64,000 bases of DNA, from NCBI GenBank assembly GCA_028095005.1, contig CM051459.1, positions 204,887,902 to 204,951,901 of the forward strand. Direction: 5' to 3'. This DNA comes from Rhynchospora pubera (taxonomy: Eukaryota > Streptophyta > Magnoliopsida > Poales > Cyperaceae). The position numbers and the translations under genes were made by a program. This document shows, one piece after another, positions 1 to 10,916 of this stretch. The number at the start of each line of letters is the position of its first letter. Position 1 is the first letter of the stretch. Below the pieces are notes generated by a model that saw only the letters and a program-made list of their open reading frames with translations, was not told the origin of the DNA and did no database searches.

Positions 1-3000
1 CCGTTTGTAAGAGGCCACTGAGATATGCTATTGCTTTTGCGGGAAATGGGGCTAAAGACGTGACACGAAGGTTGGTTCCCTAACTACTATACACCGGCAG
101 GTACCTGCCAGTGCCTATAGTTGCTGGTGCATAATTAATACAATGGTAAACTGCCTGCCTTTGATGTTTTTGGCTTCAAAATTCTACAGAAAGAGTGTTT
201 TTTTAACAGTGCCTAAGCATGTTATTATGTTTGCCTACTATATCAGTTTGTTGCAAAAAAAACTGAAAAAGATCGTACCAGTAAGACTGATGTCAAAACA
301 ACAGGCAAGAAATTGCTAAATTATGCTTAACATATTAATTAGTTAAGACCAATAATAGTGATAAAAGGTTCATGAATTTGGTAACCAACTATTTTATCTA
401 ATAGTTCAATTGTCTTTCAAAGCACACGTCTTATTGTTTAGTGAAATATGTCTAAATAAAAGTGAGCTAAAGTTTGGTATTTGTTGCAGTGTACAAAAAA
501 ATAATGTGTTAGTCGGTAATATGGTATTGTATTGTTTTGTATGCAAAAGAATCGATAACTGGATGAGCAAATTATTATATAGAGAAATATATGATGGTTG
601 TTTGTTAATCCTTACACCACAATTTTTAGGTACTGCTTGCAGTGGTATAAAATTGCACCTAGTAGAGTAAACGTGCAGTGGTGGGATAAAGTCATGACGC
701 CGTTGACAGAATTGGAATCAATAGCTACTGGACTGGGTTCCATTAATAAGGATAATGCTGCATCAAATCCCGCTGTAGGAGATAAGCAGCTCATTGGACC
801 AGGCAATCACAGCCATTTAGATCACATCAGCTGTAGCTCAAACAGGAGCACTCTGGAAGACATGGAACTCGAGACAAGGGCACTAACTGAACCTCTTCCC
901 ACAAACCAGCTGGTACATATGATACTCCAATACATCTAAACAATACCTTACTTTTATCGGATTTTTTTTTTTTAATTGGAGTTTGTTTTATGTTATCTAA
1001 TGTAGGCATATAAGAATCATCACTTGTATGCTATCGAGAAATGGCTTACAAAGAATCAAACATTGTATCCGCGGGGTCCGGTACTGGGATATTGTTCAGG
1101 GAACCCAGTTTATCCCCGATCTTGTGTACAGATACTACAAACAAGGCAAAAATGGCTAAGAGAGGGTTTACAAGTTAGAGCAAATCAACTCCCAGCAAAG
1201 GTCTCGTGATAAAAAAATATTCTGTCATCTTTTTTCGTGCATGTTTCATTCCCATATAAATGAAAATGTTAGTTGTCTTTTTGGTTCTTGCAAATTATGC
1301 ATGATGTTACAATCATCAAGAATTCTTTTATTTATATTAATTGAGTGGGTGGTTCATAAGTAATCTCTCCCATTAGACTAATTGATGGATTATAATCAGT
1401 GTGATTTTTAGTTATGTTCTCTTATACTAATAATTGGAGTTTTTAAAGACCAATTTACCCATAAAATAGCCAACTCAACAGAGAATGCGCAATAAAACTT
1501 AAACAATCATCGGTCCACTTTGTGGCTAATATTGTGTTTTGGTCTTTTCTGCAACCTACAAGCACAAGAGTACTGAATTTACCTTATTGTGTAACACCAA
1601 GGTCTTTTTGACAAGTGGAGACGTGATTTCTACAAGCACAAGAGTACTGAATTTACCTTATTGTGTAACACCAAGGTCTTTTTGACAAGTGGAGACGTGA
1701 TTTCTATTTTAGGTTTTAGTCAGATTATGAGTTGTTCCTTTTTACTTCAGGTAGTGAAGCAGTCCAAAAAGGTGGTCAATTCTGAGTTGTCAGAGACTAG
1801 CATTTGTGATGGAGAAGAACAAAGTGAGGCAAATTTAGAACTGTATGGAAAGTGGCAGCTAGAGCCATTGCAGCTGCGTCATGCCGAAAATGGAATTGTA
1901 CCCAAGGTAGTATAATGTTTTGATAGTTCAGACCGAAAATGGAATTGTACCCAAGGTAGTATAATGTTTTGATAGTTCAGACGCATTAATAAATAACTCT
2001 TTTGTTTATTTTAAAGTAAAGTACCTGCTGATGAATCTTCTGTTAAATAAGATTTGAAACATATGGACCTTGATTATAGTTATATCTTTCTTTGATCATT
2101 GATAAGAAATTCAATTCTCTCTCTTTAGTCTCTTAGACTTTCCGTAATACACATTGATAGACAGTAATCATTCTAGGCTATATTTTTGTCCAAGAAAAAA
2201 AGGTAATGATTCTAGTGATTGCAATTGGCTCTCTTCTAAGAGGTCCAGGGTTCAAGCCCGCATTCTTGCGATAGGCTTGGCGAGCCAGCGTAAAAACTCA
2301 GCCATATATACAAGAAATGACCAGGGGGTGTCATTTCTAGCCTACCCCAACTTGTTTGGGATAAAAGGCTTAGACTTTAGACTTTTTTATTCTAGTGATT
2401 GCAATTGTGAGTATTTCTGAAAATTTACACTGTACAATAAAATTAGTAGTCATAAATCTAAGTTTCTATACTCTCAACTTCTCCTATCTTACTCACCTTT
2501 AATACATGTTTTATCGAATCAAAATTTCTATATTCTCAACTTCTCCTGTCTTACTCATCTTTCATACATGTTTTATAGAATGAGCATGGTAATGTTGAAG
2601 TTTGGTCTGAGAAGTGCATTCCACCTGGTACAGTGCACTTGAGACTACCTAGATTGGTACCAGTTGCAAAGAGGCTTGAAATTGATTTTGCACCTGCCCT
2701 GGTTGGATTTGAATTTCGTAATGCCCGTACCTATCCTGTTTTTGAAGGCATTGTTATCTGCTCTGAGTTTAAGGACGCCATCTTGGAGGTAAGTTTCAGT
2801 ATTTTGTTTCAGAATCCTGTGCTTAGAGAAAGCCATAAGATAACACCTCAAAAAGGTTGCTATAATGTTCCCCAATAAACCTCGCTTTTTTGGTGTTGAC
2901 CGCAATTTGATAATTTATTTCTTCTATTGTCTTCTATTTTCATCACCTTCCATTGAAAGAGTAAGGAACAATTAGTCAATTGTATGAGATCCTTCATAGC

Positions 3001-5090
3001 TCTCTTAATAATTTTCCTTCTTTTGGCAAACTAAGGAAAGAGGAAAGGAAAAGGAAGATGATGCCGATACATATCCTCTAATTATAAATTTACAATCATG
3101 TGTTCACCCTGCTGGCTGGTAATCCTGGTGCATCCTTCCTGCGTGAGTTTGTATATAAACATGCATAACATAGGTTGAGATAAGGATAACAGAACAAAAA
3201 GAATTTAAATAATGACTATGAAAGTATAATCAATTTTACATTTGGTAATCTGAAAATGAAAAATGAAGGTATCAGATCTTCAAAAAGTGAAAAGTTTCAA
3301 GTGTGATTCCTGCATTATGACCAAGTATTAAAGGAATTGTCATTTTGCCTTCACATCAGCAACCTAATAAAGAAATCAAGCTGGCTAACAACTATCACAT
3401 TAAGTGAGCATTACTACAATGGTGTTAACATTAGTTAGCGATTACCAAAGAATGAATAAGCCTGCAGATGAATTGTGAAAAAGCATGGAAACATACCTAT
3501 GTGCAGACCAAGCATTTGCATGCATATTTCAGAAACATGTATCACCTTTTCCATGGGCTATTTGAACTCAAATATCCTATTTTATCTGCCGACGAACTTC
3601 TCTGATATTTTTTCTTCTTTTTCTGGAATGATTAAGTCACTTTCTTCACACCAACCTCATTCTTAACTGACTCCTCCCCAAAACTTCCTTTTAATTCCTT
3701 CACATGAAACTCCACGTTAGCCTGTTCCTCTGCCTCTTCCTCTGAAAAGTCTACCAATAGCAAGCTTCTTTTCCTTTTTATCTGTCCCTAACCCTAATCC
3801 CAACCCTGCGCCCCGGCTGTATCTTCTATCCAAACAACCATCAAGCACTGGCAAGCTTCTCAATCGGCCAGTGCAGTACCCTGCTAGCTACAGACATAGT
3901 CAATCTCTGATGCTTGGTTGATCCTACTCTGCTGCTCTGATATCGCCTCTTTTCTCCTTTTTGAGAAATCAGCTGGTGCATCAATGCATTGTTGCACATC
4001 ACTCGTGCAAGGATGTGATCATCTGTTACTTACTGCCTTTTGTTTAGTGCCCTGTATCATCCATGGCCTTAAAGATTTACCCAGGTCTTCTGTTGCTCTT
4101 GTCTCAGTTTCACAAACTCGGTCATGATTAGTATTTTATCTTGTTTCGGGTTTATATTGGAATTGACCCAACTCAAGGCAAGGGCCATGAGACTGTTGCT
4201 AGGATACATTATGTGTTGGTGTTTTTCATCATTTTATGGTTTTTAAGAGGTGCCTCTGGCCCCTGAAAAACCCCTCATTGCCAAATCCTTCTGAGCTTCT
4301 AGACAATCTCTCTGTGCTCATTCTGACTTCGGCTATAGATTCTATTTACCAACTCAACAGTGATTAAACTTAACTCTGTCATTAGGGGAAGTTATAAAGC
4401 AGGCTGAATTTTCTAGATAATATGTGTTTGTGCTTGAACATTTTACAAAGTAGGGATTCACATCAAAGAATAACTATATAGCCAACATTGTCTGTGATTT
4501 GTCTATTTCACAAAATAGAGAAATAAGAGGGTCACAGGCTTCCTACTTGCATTATTTTTATTATTTTTATTTTTTTTGGTTTCCAGTTCCATGCTCCTAA
4601 CTTATGGTTTAGAATTATTGTGTATATCAAAAAAATGTGACCTTATAACAGTAGGACAGCAGTCAAGGTCAATAACAATTACATTTTCAGTCGTGGTTAT
4701 CTTATTTGATAACGAGTATACTTCATTTTTTCATAGGCATACTCAGAAGAAGAAGAGAGAAGGGAAGCTGCAGAGAAGAAACGAGATGAAGCACAAGCAC
4801 TTAACAGATGGTTTCAGCTTCTCTCGTCCATTGCCACAAGACAGCGGCTGAAGAACTCATATGCAGGTCCCTCCTGTGTAAGTCCCCTCAAAGAAAAATT
4901 GTCAAGTGGAAAGAGTGGTATGGATGGTAATTTTAAAGATGAGGTTAAAAGACCGACAATCATGATTTCGGCAGATGGCCATGAACATGAACATGTGTTC
5001 CCTGTGGAGGATCAGATTTTCGATGAGGAGACTGCACTGAGAACCAAGAGATGCCCATGTGGTTTCTCTATACAGGTAGAGGAGTTGTGA
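1..5090 (+). CDS. RAD4: RAD4/XPC DNA damage-recognition protein, C-terminal part (5' end outside window)
   Basis: RAD4/XPC recognises helix-distorting DNA lesions in the nucleus and starts global-genome nucleotide excision repair. Exons read as <1-70, 630-912, 1006-1200, 1751-1906, 2579-2788 and 4737-5090, all with GT/AG borders and one continuous frame, ending in TGA at 5088-5090. The first visible exon gives the end of the transglutaminase-like fold (YAIAFAGNGAKDVTRR). Exons 2-5 give the beta-hairpin domains BHD1-BHD3, with the plant hallmarks YKNHHLYAIEKWL, YPRGPVLGY, WLREGLQV and VGFEFRNARTYPVFEGIVIC. The last exon is a charged helix (EEEERREAAEKKRDEA) followed by a tail with HEHEHVFPVEDQ and CPCGFSIQVEEL, which matches plant RAD4 C-termini. 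The N-terminal half lies left of the window. Intron 4 holds a SINE, and exon 4 with its flanking introns carries two tandem duplications. The reading frame looks intact, so the gene is probably functional. Confidence 0.93.
1556..1703. repeat. 74 bp tandem duplication in RAD4 intron 3
   Basis: Two copies of a 74 bp unit lie head to tail at 1556-1629 and 1630-1703. They look identical by eye and sit about 50 bases before the acceptor of exon 4. A recent slip or unequal exchange is the simplest origin. No coding effect is expected because the copies are wholly intronic. Confidence 0.9.
1884..1981. repeat. 49 bp tandem duplication across the RAD4 exon 4 donor site
   Basis: Copies at 1884-1932 and 1933-1981 are identical by eye. 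The unit contains the last 23 bases of exon 4, the donor GTAGTA at 1907 and part of the intron, so a second copy of the donor (CCCAAG/GTAGTA) lies 49 bases downstream at 1956. Using the second donor would read the in-frame stop TAA at 1913-1915, so only the first donor gives the full protein. Confidence 0.9.
2209..2407 (+). mobile_element. Au-type tRNA-derived SINE in RAD4 intron 4
   Basis: A SINE body at 2228-2388 is flanked by a perfect 19 bp target-site duplication (2209-2227 and 2389-2407, beginning ATTCTAGTGATTG). It has a Pol III B box (GGTTCAAGCCC near 2250) and the 3' signature CCCCAACTTGTTTGGGAT followed by AAAAGGCT, which is the hallmark of the Au SINE family known from many plants. 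It is inserted in the same orientation as RAD4. The perfect TSD implies a young insertion. Confidence 0.88.
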
Positions 5091-5898
5091 TGTAACAAAA
5101 TGTAATCATGTAAATAGCAATGCTTTATGCTTCCTTTGACAGTATAATTTTGTAGGTGTATTTGAGCATTAATTTGAGTTCTCCTGCATTTAGAAGTTTA
5201 ATTTTGTAGATGTATATGAGCATTTGTTCGAGTTCACCTGTCTTTCAGATACTTTATTTAATTTTGCTTCAAATTTTGACAAGTTTGAAGAAGTTTTGGT
5301 GGATGGCATCATTAAATGTCATTTCAGAAAAAGAGCTTCTTATGTAAAACTAGTAAAATAGTTCTCTTTAATCATTGAGAATATATTTAGTTCAGAATGT
5401 TTGCTGCTATCATTAAGGATAAGGCGCATGATGAAAGATCAATCGGCACCTTAGCTGTTTAAAGGACCATGTCTGGCTTAGCAATTTAGGACCACTAGAT
5501 GCTTCTTTTATAAAATGACGGTATGATTTCTAACGCTTCTAAGCGGCAGTTTCGTATTAATCGTGCTCATTGTATTTTCGCTTCAACTACAGGTACAGAT
5601 GCGATTTAATACACCTTACAATTTTTCATTTTTTTGTCTGTTTTTTACGCTACAGTAATCATAACTATTATTGATGAGCGAACAAATCATCTTGGAATAC
5701 AGAAAAAATAGATCGGATAAATGGCATCAAAATATTTGTTTAACAAACGAAAAAAGCAATCGTTCTTTTAAATTTTATAAAGGAAATAAAAGTTTACTTT
5801 ACATATGTGACCTTTAATTTCAAACAAAATTTGTTTGTTAAAAATAAAATCATCTTTGTGTGTACTTAAATATTTTTTTTCTTTATTGAGCAGGTATA
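5091..5898. other. RAD4 3' UTR and AT-rich spacer
   Basis: The first few hundred bases are probably 3' UTR of RAD4. They include two related stretches (AGTATAATTTTGTAGGTGTAT... near 5140 and AAGTTTAATTTTGTAGATGTAT... near 5195). The rest is AT-rich sequence in which I see no gene or recognisable element. Confidence 0.5.
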
Positions 5899-6543
5899 AT
5901 GGCGATTCCAGTGATGGAAGCAAGACGATTGTTGACTAAAACATTACATGACCTTGAATATACCGAATCTCTTTTTTCGCTATTACTGACCCTATTGGAC
6001 TGATTGCCACACATTTAATAATAACTTTACCAGATCATTTCCGCGGTCAAACACGCCATATTCTTATGGGATATCCGACATATGATGTTCGAATTAGTGA
6101 AGATAATATCGCTAGGAGGGCTCTTTATCTATTACTTCACGTTTTAGCGTCTGATACAAAAGCAATTGCTTACTTAATGGAGCATGTGTTTCTCATTACA
6201 AATGAAGATTTTCAGTCTACGTTTGATAAATTGTATACGGAGTATGAAACAGTGGTAATGCACAACACAACTCTATGTTGTCAAAACCATGAATTGCTGA
6301 CGTGTATCCGTGCTCTTCGTGATGAATGCAACCATTCTGGATCAGTACAACCAACTGTACCTGTAGCAACAGTTGAATTGGAAGTAGCCAAGAATCGTAT
6401 TTGAAAATTAGAATTTGTCGTTAACAAACTGCAGACTGAAATTCAGAAGCACATGATTCTTCTGTATTTGCAACGACAAAAGTTGGCTAAAATGTGTCTG
6501 AGGCAAAAATCTTGTCAATCTTTGCTTCTAGAATTCCTGTGAT
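5899..6543 (+). pseudogene. Broken ORF of unknown family
   Basis: An ATG at 5899 opens a frame that hits a stop near 6000. A different frame is open from about 5970 and reads to a stop at 6402-6404 (112 codons from the ATG at 6066), and the same frame then continues open to about 6543. The composition is protein-like rather than random: long uninterrupted coding character, a leucine-rich helical stretch (RRALYLLLHVLAS) and a heptad-like C-terminal part suggesting a coiled coil. I do not recognise the family. It could be a fragment of a captured gene or of a transposon or endogenous viral accessory ORF. The frame shift near 5970 and the stop at 6404 mark it as decayed. Confidence 0.35.
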
Positions 6544-6553
6544 GAAATCACTC

Positions 6554-7035
6554 CATTGATTCAGGGGCGACGCCAGGATTTGGTAATAGGGAGGCCGAGA
6601 TCAAACTTCGAGTTGTTTGGCCGATCGATTGAATATGATTGTATACATCAAAATTGAAAATAAAAGTAATTTTTTATATAATGCAAGATGCAACAAAAGA
6701 AACCATGGGATCAAGACTTTTCCAATAGTCTATTAAGATCGACTCACATAACTCAATCCCTCATCCCTGAAACTTAGAACAAAGTACCCTCAAATGAAAT
6801 ATTGAAACGGTACTAGAAGAATTAAAGGAGTGAGAAACTCGTTAGATGTGTAAAGAAGGAACATGGTTAAATTTTTAACAGCTAATTTGACTGACGAAGA
6901 GAAGAAGAAGACTACTAGCCAGTGGCTCTTATTTTAGTTGGGGGGCCCAAGTAGGAGTTTGTATTAAAAAATTCAAAAAACAGGGTAGACCAGGCCCACT
7001 GTGGCCCCTGCGCTGGCTTCGCCAGTGCATTGATT
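6554..7035. mobile_element. Non-autonomous hAT element, 466 bp, 8 bp TSD
   Basis: The body at 6562-7027 is flanked by the 8 bp duplication CATTGATT (6554-6561 and 7028-7035). The left end CAGGGGCGACGCCAG pairs with the right end read in reverse (CACTGGCGAAGCCAG) as a short terminal inverted repeat, which together with the 8 bp TSD is typical of hAT elements. No transposase is encoded. The right flank belongs to an older repeat (7036-7195), so this is a nested insertion. Confidence 0.85.
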
Positions 7036-7195
7036 TCAGCCATTTTTCATTGATTTCAGCCTAGTTTTTGGTAAACGGAACACTAACGTTTACCGGTACC
7101 AATTCCGTTTCCGTTTCGTTTTCAGAAACGGAACCTATTTCTATTCCGTTAGACAGAACAGAACAGAAACGTGTGAAACGAAACAGTTTTGATAG
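7036..7195. mobile_element. Remnant of an older hAT-like MITE rich in CGGAAC/GTTTCG
   Basis: This stretch carries repeated GGAAC, CCGTTTCCGTTTC and AAACG blocks and ends in TTTTGATAGCCCTA, a hAT-like terminus. Related sequence with the same 'ATTGATTTCAGNC' core is present at 19435-19600 and in the hAT element at 33782-34077. The left part seems to be missing or lost on the far side of the younger hAT insertion. Confidence 0.55.
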
Positions 7196-7415
7196 CCCTA
7201 ACTATACTAATATATAGCAAAATTATGTCCATTGACCTCCATGATCCATCAAGAATGTAGAAAAATTGTTCTTTACTGATTGTTGATGAAATTCACAGGT
7301 TTGTGAGCCTAATAAATGATAAGAGACTGCGGAGTGAGCCTAATAAATGAAAAGAGACTGGGGAGTGCAAACTAAAAAATTTAATTAGTGTTTTAAGCAT
7401 TGTTATTTAATCCAG

Positions 7416-7833
7416 CAAATAAATAGAGATTGGCTAAAGTATACTCCAGCATACAGATCAAACCCGTATGCTAGAGTCGTTTCTCAAAATTTAAAATTTA
7501 AATAGTCGATCCAAACCGTTCAAGTTGTTCGAATATAAAAATATCCTTCAAGACCAAATTTTACATTTTTCGATTTTTTTTTGCTATATATTATGCTATT
7601 TTCAAATTGAATGGTCAGAAATACTCCTTTACAACTCGTTTACAGTGTTTTTTTGAAATAGCATAATATATAGTAAAAAAATTTGAAAAAATATAAATTT
7701 TGGTTTTCTAGGAGATTTCAATATGGAGAACAATTTGAAAGGTTTGGATTGACTGTATGCATTTTAGATTTTGAGAAACGATTCCAGCATACGGACTATC
7801 TAGAGTATACTTTAGTCAATCTCCAAATAAATA
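7416..7833. mobile_element. Mutator-type MITE, 398 bp with long TIRs
   Basis: The body at 7426-7823 starts GAGATTGGCTAAAGTATACTC and ends with nearly the same sequence inverted. The pairing extends inward with mismatches through ATACTCCAGCATAC and the GCTATATATTATGCTAT region. It is flanked by a perfect duplication CAAATAAATA (7416-7425 and 7824-7833), the 9-10 bp size expected of Mutator-like elements. It has no coding content; the short ORF across 7683-7871 is an accident. Confidence 0.85.
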
Positions 7834-8275
7834 TGCCTCTTTTTCAACTTCCATTTCTTTTAAGAAATTAATGTTTTTCTTTACTTTTCCTTTTTTTTTT
7901 TTTGAAATGTTTTTCTTTACTTTTCCTGCTGATGCTATTAAGTCGCTTTCAATCTCTAGAACTTTCTTTCTTTTGTCAACTTTAAGCCTCTTTGCTTTGT
8001 TCAGCGAATGACTATTCTGCTATTCCTCTGATTTTTTGGATTCTTTTTATCTGAAAAATCAATTGAACCATAGGAAAAAATAGATTAGTACAATCTGTCT
8101 TTCGCATTAATTCCACCTCACAAAGGTACGTTCTCGTTTTTCAGTCTCTAGAACATTCTTTATTTTATGAAAAGAAAAGGGAAAAATAACATCAATCAGA
8201 AGTACCAATTTCTTGTTAGTTGACAACTGGTGGAAAGTAGTTTTCTTTCGGAGATTTCTTTGTTGGGATTTTTAT

Positions 8276-8417
8276 GGCTCCAAGGTGAGGGAATAAGAGA
8301 ATAAGAGAATAAATTTATTATAATTAATTCAAATTTTTCACAAAGTTTCATACTTTCCAATAATTCTTTCCACTTTTTTCCTTATTCCTCTTATTCCCAC
8401 ACCATCCAAACGGAGCC
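8276..8417. mobile_element. Tourist-like (PIF/Harbinger) MITE
   Basis: An inverted repeat runs from GGCTCCAAGGTGAGGGAATAAG at the left to CATCCAAACGGAGCC at the right, with the 3 bp sequence TAT on both sides. It is the same family as the copies at 13432-13619 and 20535-20681 (consensus end GGCTCCGTTTGGATG). It is about 142 bp long and non-coding. Confidence 0.7.
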
Positions 8418-10916
8418 TATAAGATTAATTTATATTATTGGAGCTAACTGAATGTGATTAAATTTTAATTTAAATAACATATATTTTAGTTATTCATTTT
8501 TAATCTCTAAACTTCGATTATTTTTAAGAATTTTCGTTAATGTTTTTCTTCCAAAATGCTAACATCATGTATTAAATTTGAATAGAACAGTTAGCATTGA
8601 ATGAAAAAACTACGGAGTGATTAAATTGAATAATTATTGAAGTTCAACGACTTAAAATAAATAATTCATTGAGGGACCAATAATCATATCAAGTTCAGCA
8701 ATCTTCAATAAACTTATATACACTTGACTAATGGTACAAATCTTTTTTGAGATTCACGCAAAACAGATAGCTAATATTCTTTAATCAAACAGTTTGGTCA
8801 GGCATGTGCGAAAAGGTATAGTTTTGGACCTGCACCTGTCCATTTAATACTATCCCATAATCATTAGTGTTTATATAATAATATCGTTGTATCTTTGAAT
8901 TAACTCGTTTGGCATTTACAGATCGGCTAATGACATGACAAAACCACCGTCTTTAATTGATTGAAACAGTCAAATACACTATGAGAACAGATTAATTTAC
9001 TATTTGGGTATGCACCTGTGGACATAAATAGACAGGAGAGGAACAGAGGAGAGAAAAATCACATTTATTTGACTTCTAAATTCTTTGAAAAATAAATGAA
9101 GAAGCATACAAAATTTATTTATTAAAAAATTCTGATTAATAAAAAAAATAGTTTCCTCCTTATTCTCTTGCCTTTCTTTCACTGCTTGCTCAAAATCAAT
9201 TTCATGGTGCCGAAAGTGCGACAAAAAGATACCTTTAGTGTCGAGACAACAGTAGAAGATAACAAAAACAACCAAATACATATGTAAATTAAACATTATT
9301 TTTCAACAAACAGCGAGCATATATTCTTTGGTAGGTTACTAATTTATAACAACTGTCGACTTATAACTACAAGACAATGTGAAGCTCTCACTTAACGCGT
9401 GATGTTTCAGTCACCTGTAAGGCTTTGACCTTAGAACCTCACCTAATCATAATCATAATTATAAACAAACATAGGTTATCATTTCTGACCTTTATAGAGC
9501 GTTAGACAGTGTCAGAAATGTACATTCACAACAGATTAATTGACTTGAAGGACAAATTATTGGACAAATGATGTCAAAATTAATAAATAAACAAATGATG
9601 TGTGTGTTGTTGAACAAACATCTAGGTAGATAGAACAGAAGGGGAATCTATTATCGAGTCATTCATATGTGCATTTTGGTTTTAATATTCATGAAAATAC
9701 ACGAGGGACTCGACCAACAAATTTATATTGCTCACGGTAGTATTTCTTTGAAATTCCGTAACGTACTTGTAACACCACATTGAAACTGTCAGCATACTCA
9801 ATATCATCTCAGTAATGTAAATATTAAATTTTACAAAATGTAGCTTCATGACATGAATTAGAACTTGGAAAATTGAATTTGAATTGTTGGTTTCTTTTAG
9901 TGCTTCATGTAGATATATCAAATTGAATTTGAATTGTTGGTTTCTTTTAGTGCTTCATATCTGGCCGCTTCACATTTGTTTTGTAATTTTTTTAAAAAAA
10001 GAATAAAGTAATTTGAGATTTGATTTATTTGTCAAGCTACATACAATACAAGTCCGAAAGAAATCAGTGAACAGCAAAGGGAAGAGCAATTGTTGATGTA
10101 GCTCTTCCTTAATAGCTTTTAATAAGCCGCAAATTTGACTTTTAGAGAACTTTCCAGAGTCATGATTTGAATTTTGAAATGTCAATAATTACGAGCTGTT
10201 TATCTAACATTGAAGTGCCACTATGAATTAGATTACCCAACTCCTCTAACTATAAATAATTTTTTTTTAGATATACTAGATAGCGACTATCTAGGACTAA
10301 CTATAAATAATTATGGTGGGAAATTGACCTAGCAATTGAGAAATTGTAAGACTAATTATCCGATCAGTTAGATCGTCAATATCTGCTCATGCAATTTTAA
10401 AATTGGTTTTGCTTCCTACAAATGAAAGGGTGTTGATGCAGTATTTTAGACAGGCTACAATGAAACGAACCGATCAACAAACCTTTAAATATATCTAAAT
10501 GATTGACCATTTCAATTAAGTTTATGTAGAAACGAGTGAATAATAGTATCAGACCAGTAAAAGGTAGCAACTTCTGATTGCTGCGCCAATTCAACCCTGA
10601 TACATCGTATCTTTTTTAGTGTTTCAAAATCAACGGGAAATATAACACCAATAATCAACTTTGGAATGCTTGTTCAAATACAAATATTAACAGCCCAGTA
10701 AAAATATAAGAATAAGAAAAAATTAATAATTACAAATTAAGACTCTGTACCTCCCATATCAGACGAAAGAATTCTGTATGACAACAATGCCAAACAACTA
10801 AAAATTTTATACCAACAACAATTGGCACCAAAAAAATTCAAACAGCAAAACAAGATTGACACAAGCAAGTCCGATCTGGTTCAAGTGTTCAACTGTAGCT
10901 CCTCTTCCTCATTTTG
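8418..10916. other. AT-rich intergenic region, no gene seen
   Basis: No convincing coding region on either strand. Small features only: a direct repeat of about 38 bases (TTGAATTTGAATTGTTGG..., near 9873 and 9922, about 50 bases apart) and a short duplicated CTATAAATAATT motif near 10250 and 10301. The last hundred bases or so are probably 3' UTR of the receptor kinase that ends at 10917. Confidence 0.5.

Noticed and set aside
4868..4885. A donor-like TGT/GTAAGT within the last RAD4 exon.
   Set aside because: The frame runs on through it to the conserved C-terminal CPCGFSIQVEEL, so splicing here is not needed.
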